DNA of 44,443 nt, taken from CAZGLR01 sp964526635. Its GTDB lineage: Bacteria > Zixibacteria > MSB-5A5 > GN15 > JAAZOE01. The notes under the pieces are model-generated. The model was not told the origin of the DNA. It made no database searches and saw only the letters and a list, made by a program, of their open reading frames with translations. Below, piece after piece: positions 25,709 to 32,087 of this stretch. How positions within the stretch are numbered: the stretch's first letter is position 1; each line of letters begins with the position of its first letter. A program made the position numbers and the translations under genes. The stretch spans positions 1 to 44,443 of the forward strand of contig CAZGLR010000012.1 of the NCBI GenBank assembly GCA_964526635.1, written 5' to 3'.

Positions 25709-25737
25709 ATGGCGGGTGATGAATTATCACCCGCCAT
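25709..25737. terminator. Perfect 12-bp hairpin downstream of the PfpI gene
   Basis: ATGGCGGGTGAT (25709-25720) pairs perfectly with ATCACCCGCCAT (25726-25737) around a 5-base loop. It lies 66 bases beyond the stop of the - strand PfpI gene. There is no immediate T run in either direction, so it may terminate weakly or protect a 3' end. The rest of the 331-base gap 25472-25802 holds the promoter at 25522 and an AT-rich stretch near 25640-25700. Confidence 0.55.
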
Positions 25738-25802
25738 GGGACTTTGTATCATGCGGCGAGAGTTGTTTATTGTGCACTTACTCGCCGAATACAGCCGTTT
25801 GT

Positions 25803-26351
25803 TTACCGGTGAGATGCCTTGGCCGGTTCCTTGTATGTCGCCATCGCCTCAATAATAGTCGTACAGAAGGCCGGGAGATCATCCGGCTTGCGCGAAGTAA
25901 TGATATTGTCGGTTTTGACGACTTTCAAATCGATCCATTTGGCGCCGGCATTTTCGATATCATCCTTGATAGAATGGTAACTGGTGACATCCTTATCACG
26001 AATGACATCGGCCGAGATCAGCATCCAGGGTCCATGGCATATCGCCGCGATCGGTTTACGCTGCTTATCCATCTCGCGCACGAATTTAACCATGTCGGGA
26101 GAACGGCGCATATGGTCGGGTGCATAACCACCGGGAATAACCAGGGCGTCATATTCAATAGCCTTGGTCTGGTCAATGGTCTTGTCCGGCGTGGCCGGAA
26201 TACCCCGCTTCCCCGGATAACTGGTGCGTTCAATACCGATACTGTCAACTTCGGCGCCTTCTTCCTTGAGTCGTAAATACGGATACCAGAATTCCAGATC
26301 CTCATACATCGGTCCTAAAAAGACCGCGATTTTTTTTCCTTTTAGTTTCAT
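25803..26351 (-). CDS. PfpI/DJ-1 family protein (glyoxalase/deglycase or peptidase-like)
   Basis: A roughly 182-residue class I glutamine-amidotransferase-like protein starting MKLKGKKIAVFLGPMYEDLEFW. AAICHGPWML is the nucleophile elbow with the cysteine followed by His, and the Glu of the YEDLE segment is the acidic partner that keeps the cysteine reactive. LVIPGGYAPDHMR forms the oxyanion region, and ITSRKPDDLPAF is typical of the PfpI/YhbO group. Members act in carbonyl stress as glyoxalases or deglycases, some as peptidases. GGAGAGG lies upstream; GTG 26357 is an alternative start. It is surrounded by stress-type genes. Confidence 0.88.
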   Translation of the reverse strand: MKLKGKKIAVFLGPMYEDLEFWYPYLRLKEEGAEVDSIGIERTSYPGKRGIPATPDKTIDQTKAIEYDALVIPGGYAPDHMRRSPDMVKFVREMDKQRKPIAAICHGPWMLISADVIRDKDVTSYHSIKDDIENAGAKWIDLKVVKTDNIITSRKPDDLPAFCTTIIEAMATYKEPAKASHR

Positions 26352-26815
26352 ATTCACATCATCCTCTCCAGGTTGTGCCGATTGGCAACAGGTAATCCCT
26401 TTTTATTGTATCAGGTCAGATCTTTTTCAGATTGCGCCATAAAGTCTGCATCGCACGAGATATCTCTTTTCATCGCTACTTGAAATTACACACAAAATTT
26501 GTGCCGAATATACATCGGATGTCATTGATGGCTCTGTATATGCATACCATGTAACAATATAACCGCAATGGCACAAAGAGCGAAAATACTGCCTGCGCAC
26601 CCTCCACCAGTTAAGAATCGCGTTTGTACACATTCGTGAGTTGATTCTGCAATAGATACCGGCCAGATGCTGTCTTGCTTGTACCAAACCTTCACATAGA
26701 CCGAGGTCGTTAATCACACACAAATAGACTACATGCCATCATACGAAGCGATCTGCCGCTTTATCTTACACTCATGTAAGGATTTATGCCTGCCATGTCG
26801 ATGCTGCCCGGGCAA
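26352..26815. other. Intergenic region between divergent PfpI and methyltransferase genes
   Basis: No convincing gene is seen. A weaker sigma-54-like site on the - strand at 26491-26506 reads CGGCACA-AATT-TTGTG with correct spacing and points to the PfpI gene, about 140 bases upstream of its start; it is partly palindromic, so the match may be accidental. Open frames here have no ribosome site or family resemblance. Confidence 0.4.
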
Positions 26816-26831
26816 CGGCATGGGATTTGCT
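26816..26831 (+). promoter_or_regulatory. Sigma-54 promoter before the methyltransferase gene
   Basis: CGGCATG-GGAT-TTGCT keeps both invariant pairs, GG at -24 and GC at -12, with 10 bases between them. It is the most canonical of the sigma-54-like sites in the window and lies 117 bases before ATG 26948. Confidence 0.6.
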
Positions 26832-26881
26832 TTCACATATGGTTGATTACGGTTCACTGCATGAGTTCGCATGGGCATATC

Positions 26882-26913
26882 CGAGAGGGCTGACCCGCGC
26901 TGTCGCCCTCTCG
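26882..26913 (+). promoter_or_regulatory. Hairpin in the methyltransferase leader
   Basis: CGAGAGGGC (26882-26890) pairs with GCCCTCTCG (26905-26913) around a 14-base loop. It falls in the predicted leader between the sigma-54 site and the gene, so it may affect translation or mRNA stability. No T run follows. Confidence 0.4.
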
Positions 26914-26947
26914 CGCCCGTTTTCGCATTGGAGACAGAATATACCTG

Positions 26948-27619
26948 ATGGATCAGGAAACACGGTTCGACACATTCTACAAAAATCGCTCTCGACTTGC
27001 CTTTGGTCAAAGTTTGCCGCTTGAACTGCGAATTGCGGTCGGGGCGATTCGTCCGCCGAAACATGTTCTCGATCTTGGTTGCGGTGATGGCCGTATTACG
27101 TTATCGCTTGCTGATATGGGGTACCGCGTGACCGGGGTGGATGTTTCCTCGGTCGGTCTGGCAAAACTGCAGTCTATTGCTGAGGAGCATGGCGTCGATA
27201 GACAACTGACGTTGATTCATGGAGATATTCGTTCCATTGCGCTTCCGGAGCAGGCTTTTGATATGGTTATTGCCGAGACAGTTTTTGATCATTTGCCGGC
27301 CTCTGACGTCGACAGTGCTTTTGAAGCGACTGTGAAAGCACTCAAGCCTGGTGGTATTCTTTACGCAAAAGTTCATACGGTCGATGATCCGGGTAATACC
27401 GGTAAAGCTGAAGCCAGTGAATTGCAGGAGGCGATCAGGTATTACTTCCCGCGAAAGAAGCTGCTGCACATGACTACAGATGCGTTTAATATCCTCTCGT
27501 ATCGTGAAAATATGTGTGTGGATCATACCCACGGCGCACCGCATCAGCATGCGTTCTCGTGGCTTCTGGCCCGCAAGCGCAATGATGCCATCGTGGCGAT
27601 ACCGCATACTATTAATTGA
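26948..27619 (+). CDS. Class I SAM-dependent methyltransferase
   Basis: A 223-residue methyltransferase. HVLDLGCGDGRITLSLADMGY is motif I for S-adenosylmethionine, here LDLGCGDGRITLSLA; VTGVDVSSVGLAKLQ supplies the acidic residue binding the ribose; LIHGDIRSI and DMVIAETVFDHLP are motifs II and post-I; LKPGGILYAKVH is motif III. The overall look is TehB-like or UbiE-like, but the substrate is not determined. The C-terminal part is His-rich (VDHTHGAPHQHAF), possibly a metal or substrate site. The sigma-54 promoter upstream links it to the stress cluster. Confidence 0.85.
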   Translation: MDQETRFDTFYKNRSRLAFGQSLPLELRIAVGAIRPPKHVLDLGCGDGRITLSLADMGYRVTGVDVSSVGLAKLQSIAEEHGVDRQLTLIHGDIRSIALPEQAFDMVIAETVFDHLPASDVDSAFEATVKALKPGGILYAKVHTVDDPGNTGKAEASELQEAIRYYFPRKKLLHMTTDAFNILSYRENMCVDHTHGAPHQHAFSWLLARKRNDAIVAIPHTIN

Positions 27620-27815
27620 TGCTATGATGGTAGACCGGAAGGAAAACTTGTCACGAAGTGTACTTTTATTTCATAGAATCACTGTCACATTGTACTCAGC
27701 TGACACACAGTTTCGCCATAACGGTAAGGGCGGAGGCAGTTCAGGCGATTACCATATACCGCGCACACGACTGGACAACAGTGAATTGCAGGCTTTTTGA
27801 CAGTTTTGATCTTTA
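27620..27815. other. Intergenic spacer upstream of the CBS gene
   Basis: No gene is seen. It contains an imperfect inverted repeat TGTCA-N13-TGACA near 27690-27712 that could be an activator site for the sigma-54-like promoter at 27816, since enhancer sites normally lie 80-150 bases upstream. This is a suggestion only. Confidence 0.3.
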
Positions 27816-27831
27816 TGGCATGATTCTTGAT
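27816..27831 (+). promoter_or_regulatory. Sigma-54-like promoter before the CBS gene
   Basis: TGGCATG-ATTC-TTGAT, with the -24 and -12 elements in register and GA for GC at -12. It lies 121 bases before ATG 27952 and is nearly identical to the site at 25522 (14 of 16 bases). Confidence 0.6.
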
Positions 27832-27951
27832 TATGAATAATGCATGAGAGAATAGAGCTGATATCGGAATAGGGGAACGGCGACTGATGGATATGGAATA
27901 GAGTAGCGCCGTTTCCCGCTTTACTCGCATGCATGAATGAAGGAGGAGATA

Positions 27952-28380
27952 ATGAAGGTGAAAGAAATAATGACTCCAAGCGTCGAAATTGTCCATCCTG
28001 AGACAACACTGAAAGACGTCGCCTCACGCATGGAGACTCTCAATGTGGGTGCCATGCCGGTCGGAGAAAAGGACCGCCTGGTCGGTTTCATCACCGATCG
28101 CGATATCGTAGTGCGGGCTATCAATTCGGGCAAAGACCCTAATTCCACTCAGGCTCGCAACGCTATGACCGAGGGTGTGACCTATTGTTTCGAAAACAAG
28201 GATGTCGAAGAAGCAGCCAATATGATGAAGGACAAACAGATTCGCCGCCTGGTTGTGTTAAACGACGACAAACGCCTGGTCGGCATGTGCAGCATGGCCG
28301 ATCTGGCTGTCCATGGCAGCACCAACGTCGCGGCCGATGTTCTTCATGATGTCTCCAAACCGGCCGAGCCCGAGCGATAG
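27952..28380 (+). CDS. CBS-pair domain protein
   Basis: A 142-residue protein made of two CBS domains (Bateman module). Domain 1 (about 1-58) has VKEIMTPSVEIVHPETTLKDV and MPVGEKDRLVGFITDRDIVVR; domain 2 (about 70-128) has ARNAMTEGVTYCFENKDVEEA and RRLVVLNDDKRLVGMCSMADLA. Stand-alone CBS pairs sense adenosine nucleotides or SAM and adjust partner proteins. The GFITDRDI and GMCSMADL loops are the nucleotide-phosphate contacts. AAGGAGG ends 7 bases before ATG 27952, ruling out the in-frame ATG at 27937 that contains it. A sigma-54-like promoter stands upstream. Confidence 0.92.
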   Translation: MKVKEIMTPSVEIVHPETTLKDVASRMETLNVGAMPVGEKDRLVGFITDRDIVVRAINSGKDPNSTQARNAMTEGVTYCFENKDVEEAANMMKDKQIRRLVVLNDDKRLVGMCSMADLAVHGSTNVAADVLHDVSKPAEPER

Positions 28381-28606
28381 ACGGGATTCCACGCTGCGCC
28401 TGATTTGTTAACACGCATGGCGGGCGATACATCGGAAGGATGAAAGGTACAAGATAATATGTCATGACCAACTACACTGAAGGTCAGGATGGAAACGACA
28501 ACGGCGAGATTTGAAATTGTCTTAAACAAGGCAATCTGCTCATGAAGGCCGGGACGAAAAGCCACATACCCAAGTCCTTCCCACACCCTCCAATGCGTCA
28601 CCGTAT
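28381..28606. other. Intergenic region after the CBS gene
   Basis: No supported gene. A 16-codon frame at about 28464 lacks a good ribosome site. The region leads into the long hairpin at 28607; 28639-28811 likewise shows no gene apart from the ribosome site of the holin-like gene. Confidence 0.4.
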
Positions 28607-28638
28607 GTAAGGCTCCTTTTCCCAACAAGGAGCCTTAC
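28607..28638 (+). terminator. Perfect 12-bp hairpin (likely transcription stop or 3' stabiliser)
   Basis: GTAAGGCTCCTT (28607-28618) pairs perfectly with AAGGAGCCTTAC (28627-28638) around an 8-base loop, with TTCCCTTC after it. Its position about 230 bases after the CBS gene and 175 before the next gene suits a terminator, though the T run is poor. Confidence 0.55.
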
Positions 28639-28811
28639 TTCCCTTCGGATATCTTGAACAAAGCTGCGATTCGGAGAAAAACCCGCGCTCATGGTTGCTG
28701 CATCGGCGTGAAGGTGGCACCTTGTGCGGCATCTGTGGCGGCCGTATCAGGAAGAAGCTGTGTACCGACTGGTGCGATATTTTTGTGATACCCATCAGAA
28801 AGGAGGATGAT

Positions 28812-29150
28812 ATGCCGGAAGAACAGCCGGAAATAATCATGATTGAGACAATTGGCGATCGGGGCGCTCAGGAATTAAACGCGACCGCGGTGGCGACTGC
28901 CTGCAGCCTGCTCTGGGGATGCGGTTTATTCTTTCTGACCTGGTGGGTGAAGCTGCTCAACAGGGAAGATGACGCCATGCCTTTCGGACTCGAGAAAGTC
29001 TATCCCGGATATCGACCAACCATAATCGGCAGCCTGATCGGTGCCGCCCGGGGTTTCGTCGATGCTTTCATCGGTGGCTGGTTGTATGCCAGGATATATA
29101 ATTTCGTCAATCGCATAACCGGCCCGAGTTCTCCCGTAGAAGAAACTTAA
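28812..29150 (+). CDS. Holin-like two-helix membrane protein
   Basis: A 112-residue protein with an acidic N-terminus, a first membrane helix in ATACSLLWGCGLFFLTWWV, a loop with VYPGYRPTIIGSLIG, and a second helix in GFVDAFIGGWLYARIYNF. This layout (LWG-G-FxLTWW, YPGY, GFVDGFIGG) matches short proteins often labelled bacteriophage holin in bacterial genomes that occur away from prophages. No phage gene is nearby, so a phage function is not supported. AAAGGAGG precedes ATG 28812. It is 24 bases ahead of the HPF-cold-shock gene and probably cotranscribed. Confidence 0.7.
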   Translation: MPEEQPEIIMIETIGDRGAQELNATAVATACSLLWGCGLFFLTWWVKLLNREDDAMPFGLEKVYPGYRPTIIGSLIGAARGFVDAFIGGWLYARIYNFVNRITGPSSPVEET

Positions 29151-29174
29151 TCCACAATACAAGGAGACAGCACT

Positions 29175-29774
29175 ATGCAAGTCCCGCTTGAAACGATATT
29201 TCGGGATGTCCCCCGAACGCCCGATATTGAAAAGCTTATTCTTGATAAAGTCGACAAACTCGAAGAACTGACTGATTCGCTGACCAGCGGCGAGGTCGTC
29301 ATCGATCGTCCCCATAAAAGCAAACAAACCGGGAATCCCTATCGCATCCGGCTGACCTTTAATCTGCCGCCGGGACATCGCCTGACAGTGGAACGAAAGT
29401 CAATCAGCCCCGATAACGAACAGCCGTTGTCAGCTGTTGTCCGCGATGCTTTCGAGGCCCTCCGGCGACAACTCAAGGAAACGATCGAACGGCAGCGCGG
29501 GGATGTGAAACGCCACGAAGAGCAGCAGGTCGCCGGTATTATCGATGAGCTGCGCGAGGACGAGGGATTCGGATTTATCCGGACAGTCGATGGCCGCCGC
29601 ATATACTTCCATAAAAACGCTGTTTCCAATAATGACTATGACCGCCTGACAGTCGGCTCCGGAGTCAGCTATGCCGAATCCGAGGGAGATAGGGGCCCGC
29701 AGGCATCGGTCGTTCACATTATTGATAAACCGGGCGATCGTCCCAAAGACGAAGATTTAGGTACCGGCATATAA
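29175..29774 (+). CDS. HPF/RaiA-like ribosome factor fused to a cold-shock domain
   Basis: A 199-residue two-domain protein. Residues 1-115 resemble the hibernation-promoting factor fold: PLETIFRDVPRTPDIEKLI, then GEVVIDRPHKSKQTGNPYR with the strand pattern and basic surface of HPF. A charged linker (ERQRGDVKRHEEQQ) leads to a cold-shock domain (about 128-190) with DEGFGFIRTVDGRRIYFHK, containing the RNP1-type GFGFI and RNP2-like IYFHKNAV motifs. It probably binds ribosomes and RNA in stress or stasis. AAGGAGA precedes the ATG. Both domain calls are good; the joint role is inferred. Confidence 0.85.
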   Translation: MQVPLETIFRDVPRTPDIEKLILDKVDKLEELTDSLTSGEVVIDRPHKSKQTGNPYRIRLTFNLPPGHRLTVERKSISPDNEQPLSAVVRDAFEALRRQLKETIERQRGDVKRHEEQQVAGIIDELREDEGFGFIRTVDGRRIYFHKNAVSNNDYDRLTVGSGVSYAESEGDRGPQASVVHIIDKPGDRPKDEDLGTGI

Positions 29775-29810
29775 ATTGACCTGATTACTAACATGAAAGG
29801 AGTCTTTTCA

Positions 29811-29951
29811 ATGACCTGGCGCTATGAACTGGCCAGCCGTCTGGCCTTTCTCATGCTCATCATTTCGGTTGTCATGATGATTCTGCTGCCATTTCCACGG
29901 CGCTCGCATCGTTCTGAACAGGACAATCCAAAACAGGAAAAGGAATCTTAA
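29811..29951 (+). CDS. 46-residue single-helix membrane peptide
   Basis: A short frame with ATG preceded by AAAGGAG, 8 bases away. It encodes a polar start (MTWRYELASR), one membrane helix (about 11-28, LAFLMLIISVVMMILLPF), and a charged tail (RRSHRSEQDN and EKES). No family is recognised. The strong ribosome site and 36-base gap after the HPF fusion suggest it is real and part of that operon. It could be a membrane anchor or small regulator. Confidence 0.6.
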   Translation: MTWRYELASRLAFLMLIISVVMMILLPFPRRSHRSEQDNPKQEKES

Positions 29952-30008
29952 TTATTTTCGATTACACCTGACGATTATCCCCGAAACTTTATCCGAACGG
30001 GGCGCAAG

Positions 30009-30770
30009 ATGGCACATAATGACTCCATACACTACCGTGCCGAAAAAGACAAATACATCCACGTCGGCACTTCCGGCTGGAATTACAAACATTGGCGCGG
30101 ACCGTTTTATCCCGAAAATGTTACTCAGGATAAATGGCTGGCGTACTATTCCGAGCGTTTCGACAGTGTTGAAATCAACAATTCATTTTATCAGTTGCCA
30201 GATAAAAAGACCATAAAAAAATGGCGCGATACTGTCAGCAATAACTTCATCTTCGCCTTCAAAGCCAGCCGCTACATTACCCATATGAAAAAACTGAAAG
30301 ATCCCGAAGACCCTCTTAGGAAATTACTTGATGTCACCGACGCCCTTGGCTCACAACTCGGACCGATATTGTTTCAATTGCCGCCGCACTGGAACTGTAA
30401 CATCAAACGGCTTGAGCAGTTTCTAAAGGCGCTGCCGAATGGTCGAATCTACGCCGTTGAATTCCGGGATCCGTCATGGTGGCATGATGATGTCTACGAT
30501 CTGCTGCGACAATACAATGCTGCATTTTGTATCTTTGATCTTCGCAATACGCTGAGCCCGAAAGAGATTACCGGTGATTTTGTTTACGTCAGACTCCATG
30601 GTCCCTCCCGTAGGTCTTACCAGGGCAGCTACAGTCCCGAAAATATCGCCGGATGGGCGGGGGCGTTTGCCGCATGGCGCCGTAAGGACCACGAAATATA
30701 CTGTTTTTTTGATAATGACCAGAATGGCTATGCACCGCAAAATGCCCGGCGCCTGGTTACGATGGTGTGA
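30009..30770 (+). CDS. DUF72 family protein (YecE-like)
   Basis: A 253-residue TIM-barrel-like protein of the DUF72 family. It begins YIHVGTSGWNYKHWRGPFYP, the family signature; FDSVEINNSFYQLP, FAFKASRYITHMKKL, GPILFQLPPHW, YAVEFRDPSWW and DFVYVRLHGPSR follow in the normal order, and CFFDNDQNGYAP closes it. The biochemical role is not established; the barrel resembles enzymes acting on sugars or nucleic-acid lesions. It runs toward the convergent DUF488 gene. Confidence 0.92.
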   Translation: MAHNDSIHYRAEKDKYIHVGTSGWNYKHWRGPFYPENVTQDKWLAYYSERFDSVEINNSFYQLPDKKTIKKWRDTVSNNFIFAFKASRYITHMKKLKDPEDPLRKLLDVTDALGSQLGPILFQLPPHWNCNIKRLEQFLKALPNGRIYAVEFRDPSWWHDDVYDLLRQYNAAFCIFDLRNTLSPKEITGDFVYVRLHGPSRRSYQGSYSPENIAGWAGAFAAWRRKDHEIYCFFDNDQNGYAPQNARRLVTMV

Positions 30771-30771
30771 A

Positions 30772-30801
30772 GTATCCGACAGATACCTATTGTCCGGATA
30801 C
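30772..30801. terminator. Hairpin between convergent DUF72 and DUF488 genes
   Basis: GTATCCGACA (30772-30781) pairs with TGTCCGGATAC (30791-30801) with one bulged base and a 9-base loop. Its place immediately after the DUF72 stop and before the end of the opposing gene suits a two-way transcription stop, without a T run. Confidence 0.4.
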
Positions 30802-30853
30802 AGGCATTTCCTCTGATAGTAGATCAATAACTCAGTTTTCGCAGGACAACAAT

Positions 30854-31210
30854 CTATTGCGGTGACAGCATTGTCAGGTATTGTTTGAGCACCGTGGCAT
30901 GATTGCGCTCGCTGTCCGCGGCGGCAAAAAGGAGTGTCACCCGCCCCTTTATGGCCCGCTCGGCCAGCGGACGCAGTTTGTCACGGTGCTTTTTTAACTC
31001 CGCCAGATACCGTTTGCGAAATTCCGCCCATTGGCTGCGATCCGCATGAAACCATTTCCGCAACTCATCCGATGGCGTAATTTCCTTATCCCACTCGTCA
31101 AGTTGCGCTTTTTCCTTACTGATGCCCCGGGGCCAGAGACGGTCTACCAGAATGCGGTAGCCATCGTCAGCCGACGGCACTTCATAGATTCGCTTCAAGA
31201 CAATAGACAT
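30854..31210 (-). CDS. DUF488 family protein
   Basis: A 118-residue protein with the family landmarks LKRIYEVPSADDGYRILVDRLWPRG (seen as YRILVDRLWPRGISKEKA), WDKEITPSDELRKWFHAD, FRKRYLAEL and VTLLFAAADSERNHA. DUF488 proteins are small, probably metal- or nucleotide-binding, with no settled function. They often neighbour DUF72 genes, as here. The start at 31210 is the only suitable ATG. It lies next to the pirin gene on the same strand, separated by 56 bases. Confidence 0.9.
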   Translation of the reverse strand: MSIVLKRIYEVPSADDGYRILVDRLWPRGISKEKAQLDEWDKEITPSDELRKWFHADRSQWAEFRKRYLAELKKHRDKLRPLAERAIKGRVTLLFAAADSERNHATVLKQYLTMLSPQ

Positions 31211-31266
31211 ACTGAAAAATACTCTTACCTGATAATCTCGTCAAATATAAGGTGGAAATTCATTCA

Positions 31267-31965
31267 TTAATTCAGATCAAACACCAGCACTTCGGCATTG
31301 TCAAGACCCGTCAGTTTGATTTTATTTTCCTCACTCACCGCGGCGCCATCACCCGCCGCAAGGGCCGAGTCATTGAGCTTCGCTTCTCCCGACGCCACAT
31401 GAATCCACAAATGGCGACCATTTTCAATAGGCATTTCAACCGCCATATCCTTCTCCAGTACCGCGGCATATATTCGGGCATCCTGATGAATCGTTACCGA
31501 ACTATCACGGCCATCGGACGATGCGATCAGGCGCATCTTGCCGAGTTTTTCTTCCCGTGAGAAATGCTTCTGCTCATAACCCGGTTCGATGCCGTTGTCC
31601 TGCGGGAATATCCAGATTTGCAGGAAATGGCCCTCTTCGGTATCCGAGGGATTAAATTCGCTGTGCAAAACGCCCGTTCCGGCCGACATCCGCTGCACAT
31701 CGCCCGGTCGGATGATCGAGCCATTGCCCATGCTGTCTTTATGTTCCAGCGCACCCGCCAGCACATAGGTGACAATTTCCATTTCACGATGCGGGTGGGT
31801 ACCGAAACCCTTGCCCGGCGCAACGCAGTCGTCATTGATAACCCGCAGGGTTCGAAAGCCCATATGTTCGGGATCGCGATATTCCCCGAAGGAAAAGCTG
31901 TGATACGAATCCAGCCAGCCCAGATTGGTATGCCCCCGCTCGGACGCTTTTCGGATAGTGATCAT
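31267..31965 (-). CDS. Pirin family protein (bicupin)
   Basis: A 232-residue bicupin starting MITIRKASERGHTNLGWLDS. SFSFGEYRDPEHMGFRTLRV and the metal-site motif GTHPHREMEIVTYVLAG give His, His and Glu ligands in the N-terminal cupin, with a further histidine in EHKDSMGN. VQRMSAGTGVLHSEFN is a strong pirin mark. The C-terminal cupin lacks these ligands. Bacterial pirins such as YhhW act as quercetinases or redox-sensing regulators. GGAGACAG precedes ATG 31965; a longer frame to 32082 overlaps the upstream terminator and is rejected. Confidence 0.92.
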   Translation of the reverse strand: MITIRKASERGHTNLGWLDSYHSFSFGEYRDPEHMGFRTLRVINDDCVAPGKGFGTHPHREMEIVTYVLAGALEHKDSMGNGSIIRPGDVQRMSAGTGVLHSEFNPSDTEEGHFLQIWIFPQDNGIEPGYEQKHFSREEKLGKMRLIASSDGRDSSVTIHQDARIYAAVLEKDMAVEMPIENGRHLWIHVASGEAKLNDSALAAGDGAAVSEENKIKLTGLDNAEVLVFDLN

Positions 31966-32032
31966 AACTGTCTCCGGTGGTTTCTTTATGTGCTGATATA
32001 ACAATAATTCGCGGCGAAATGATCCCCAGAAC

Positions 32033-32073
32033 AAAAAACGCCGATTCGGGGATAATACCCCGGACCGGCGTTT
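32033..32073 (-). terminator. Intrinsic terminator of the aspartyl protease gene
   Basis: On the - strand AAACGCCG pairs with CGGCGTTT (8 bp), enclosing a second CGGGG/CCCCG stem, and is followed by six T. It begins 15 bases after the protease stop and before the pirin start. Strong by inspection. Confidence 0.85.
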
Positions 32074-32087
32074 ACAGCGCAATACTC

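Noticed and set aside
26491..26506. CGGCACA-AATT-TTGTG as a sigma-54 promoter for PfpI
   Set aside because: Spacing fits, but both boxes are off consensus and the AT-rich centre is palindromic, so it is kept only as a low-grade note.
26427..26723. 98-codon - strand frame between PfpI and the methyltransferase
   Set aside because: Cys/Arg-rich, no ribosome site, no family resemblance, and it overlaps the likely promoter region.
28715..28730. TGGCACC sequence resembling a sigma-54 -24 element before the holin-like gene
   Set aside because: No TTG or GC falls at the required distance.
28812..29150. Prophage remnant
   Set aside because: Only the holin-like label points to phage; no endolysin, capsid, integrase or attachment repeats are nearby.
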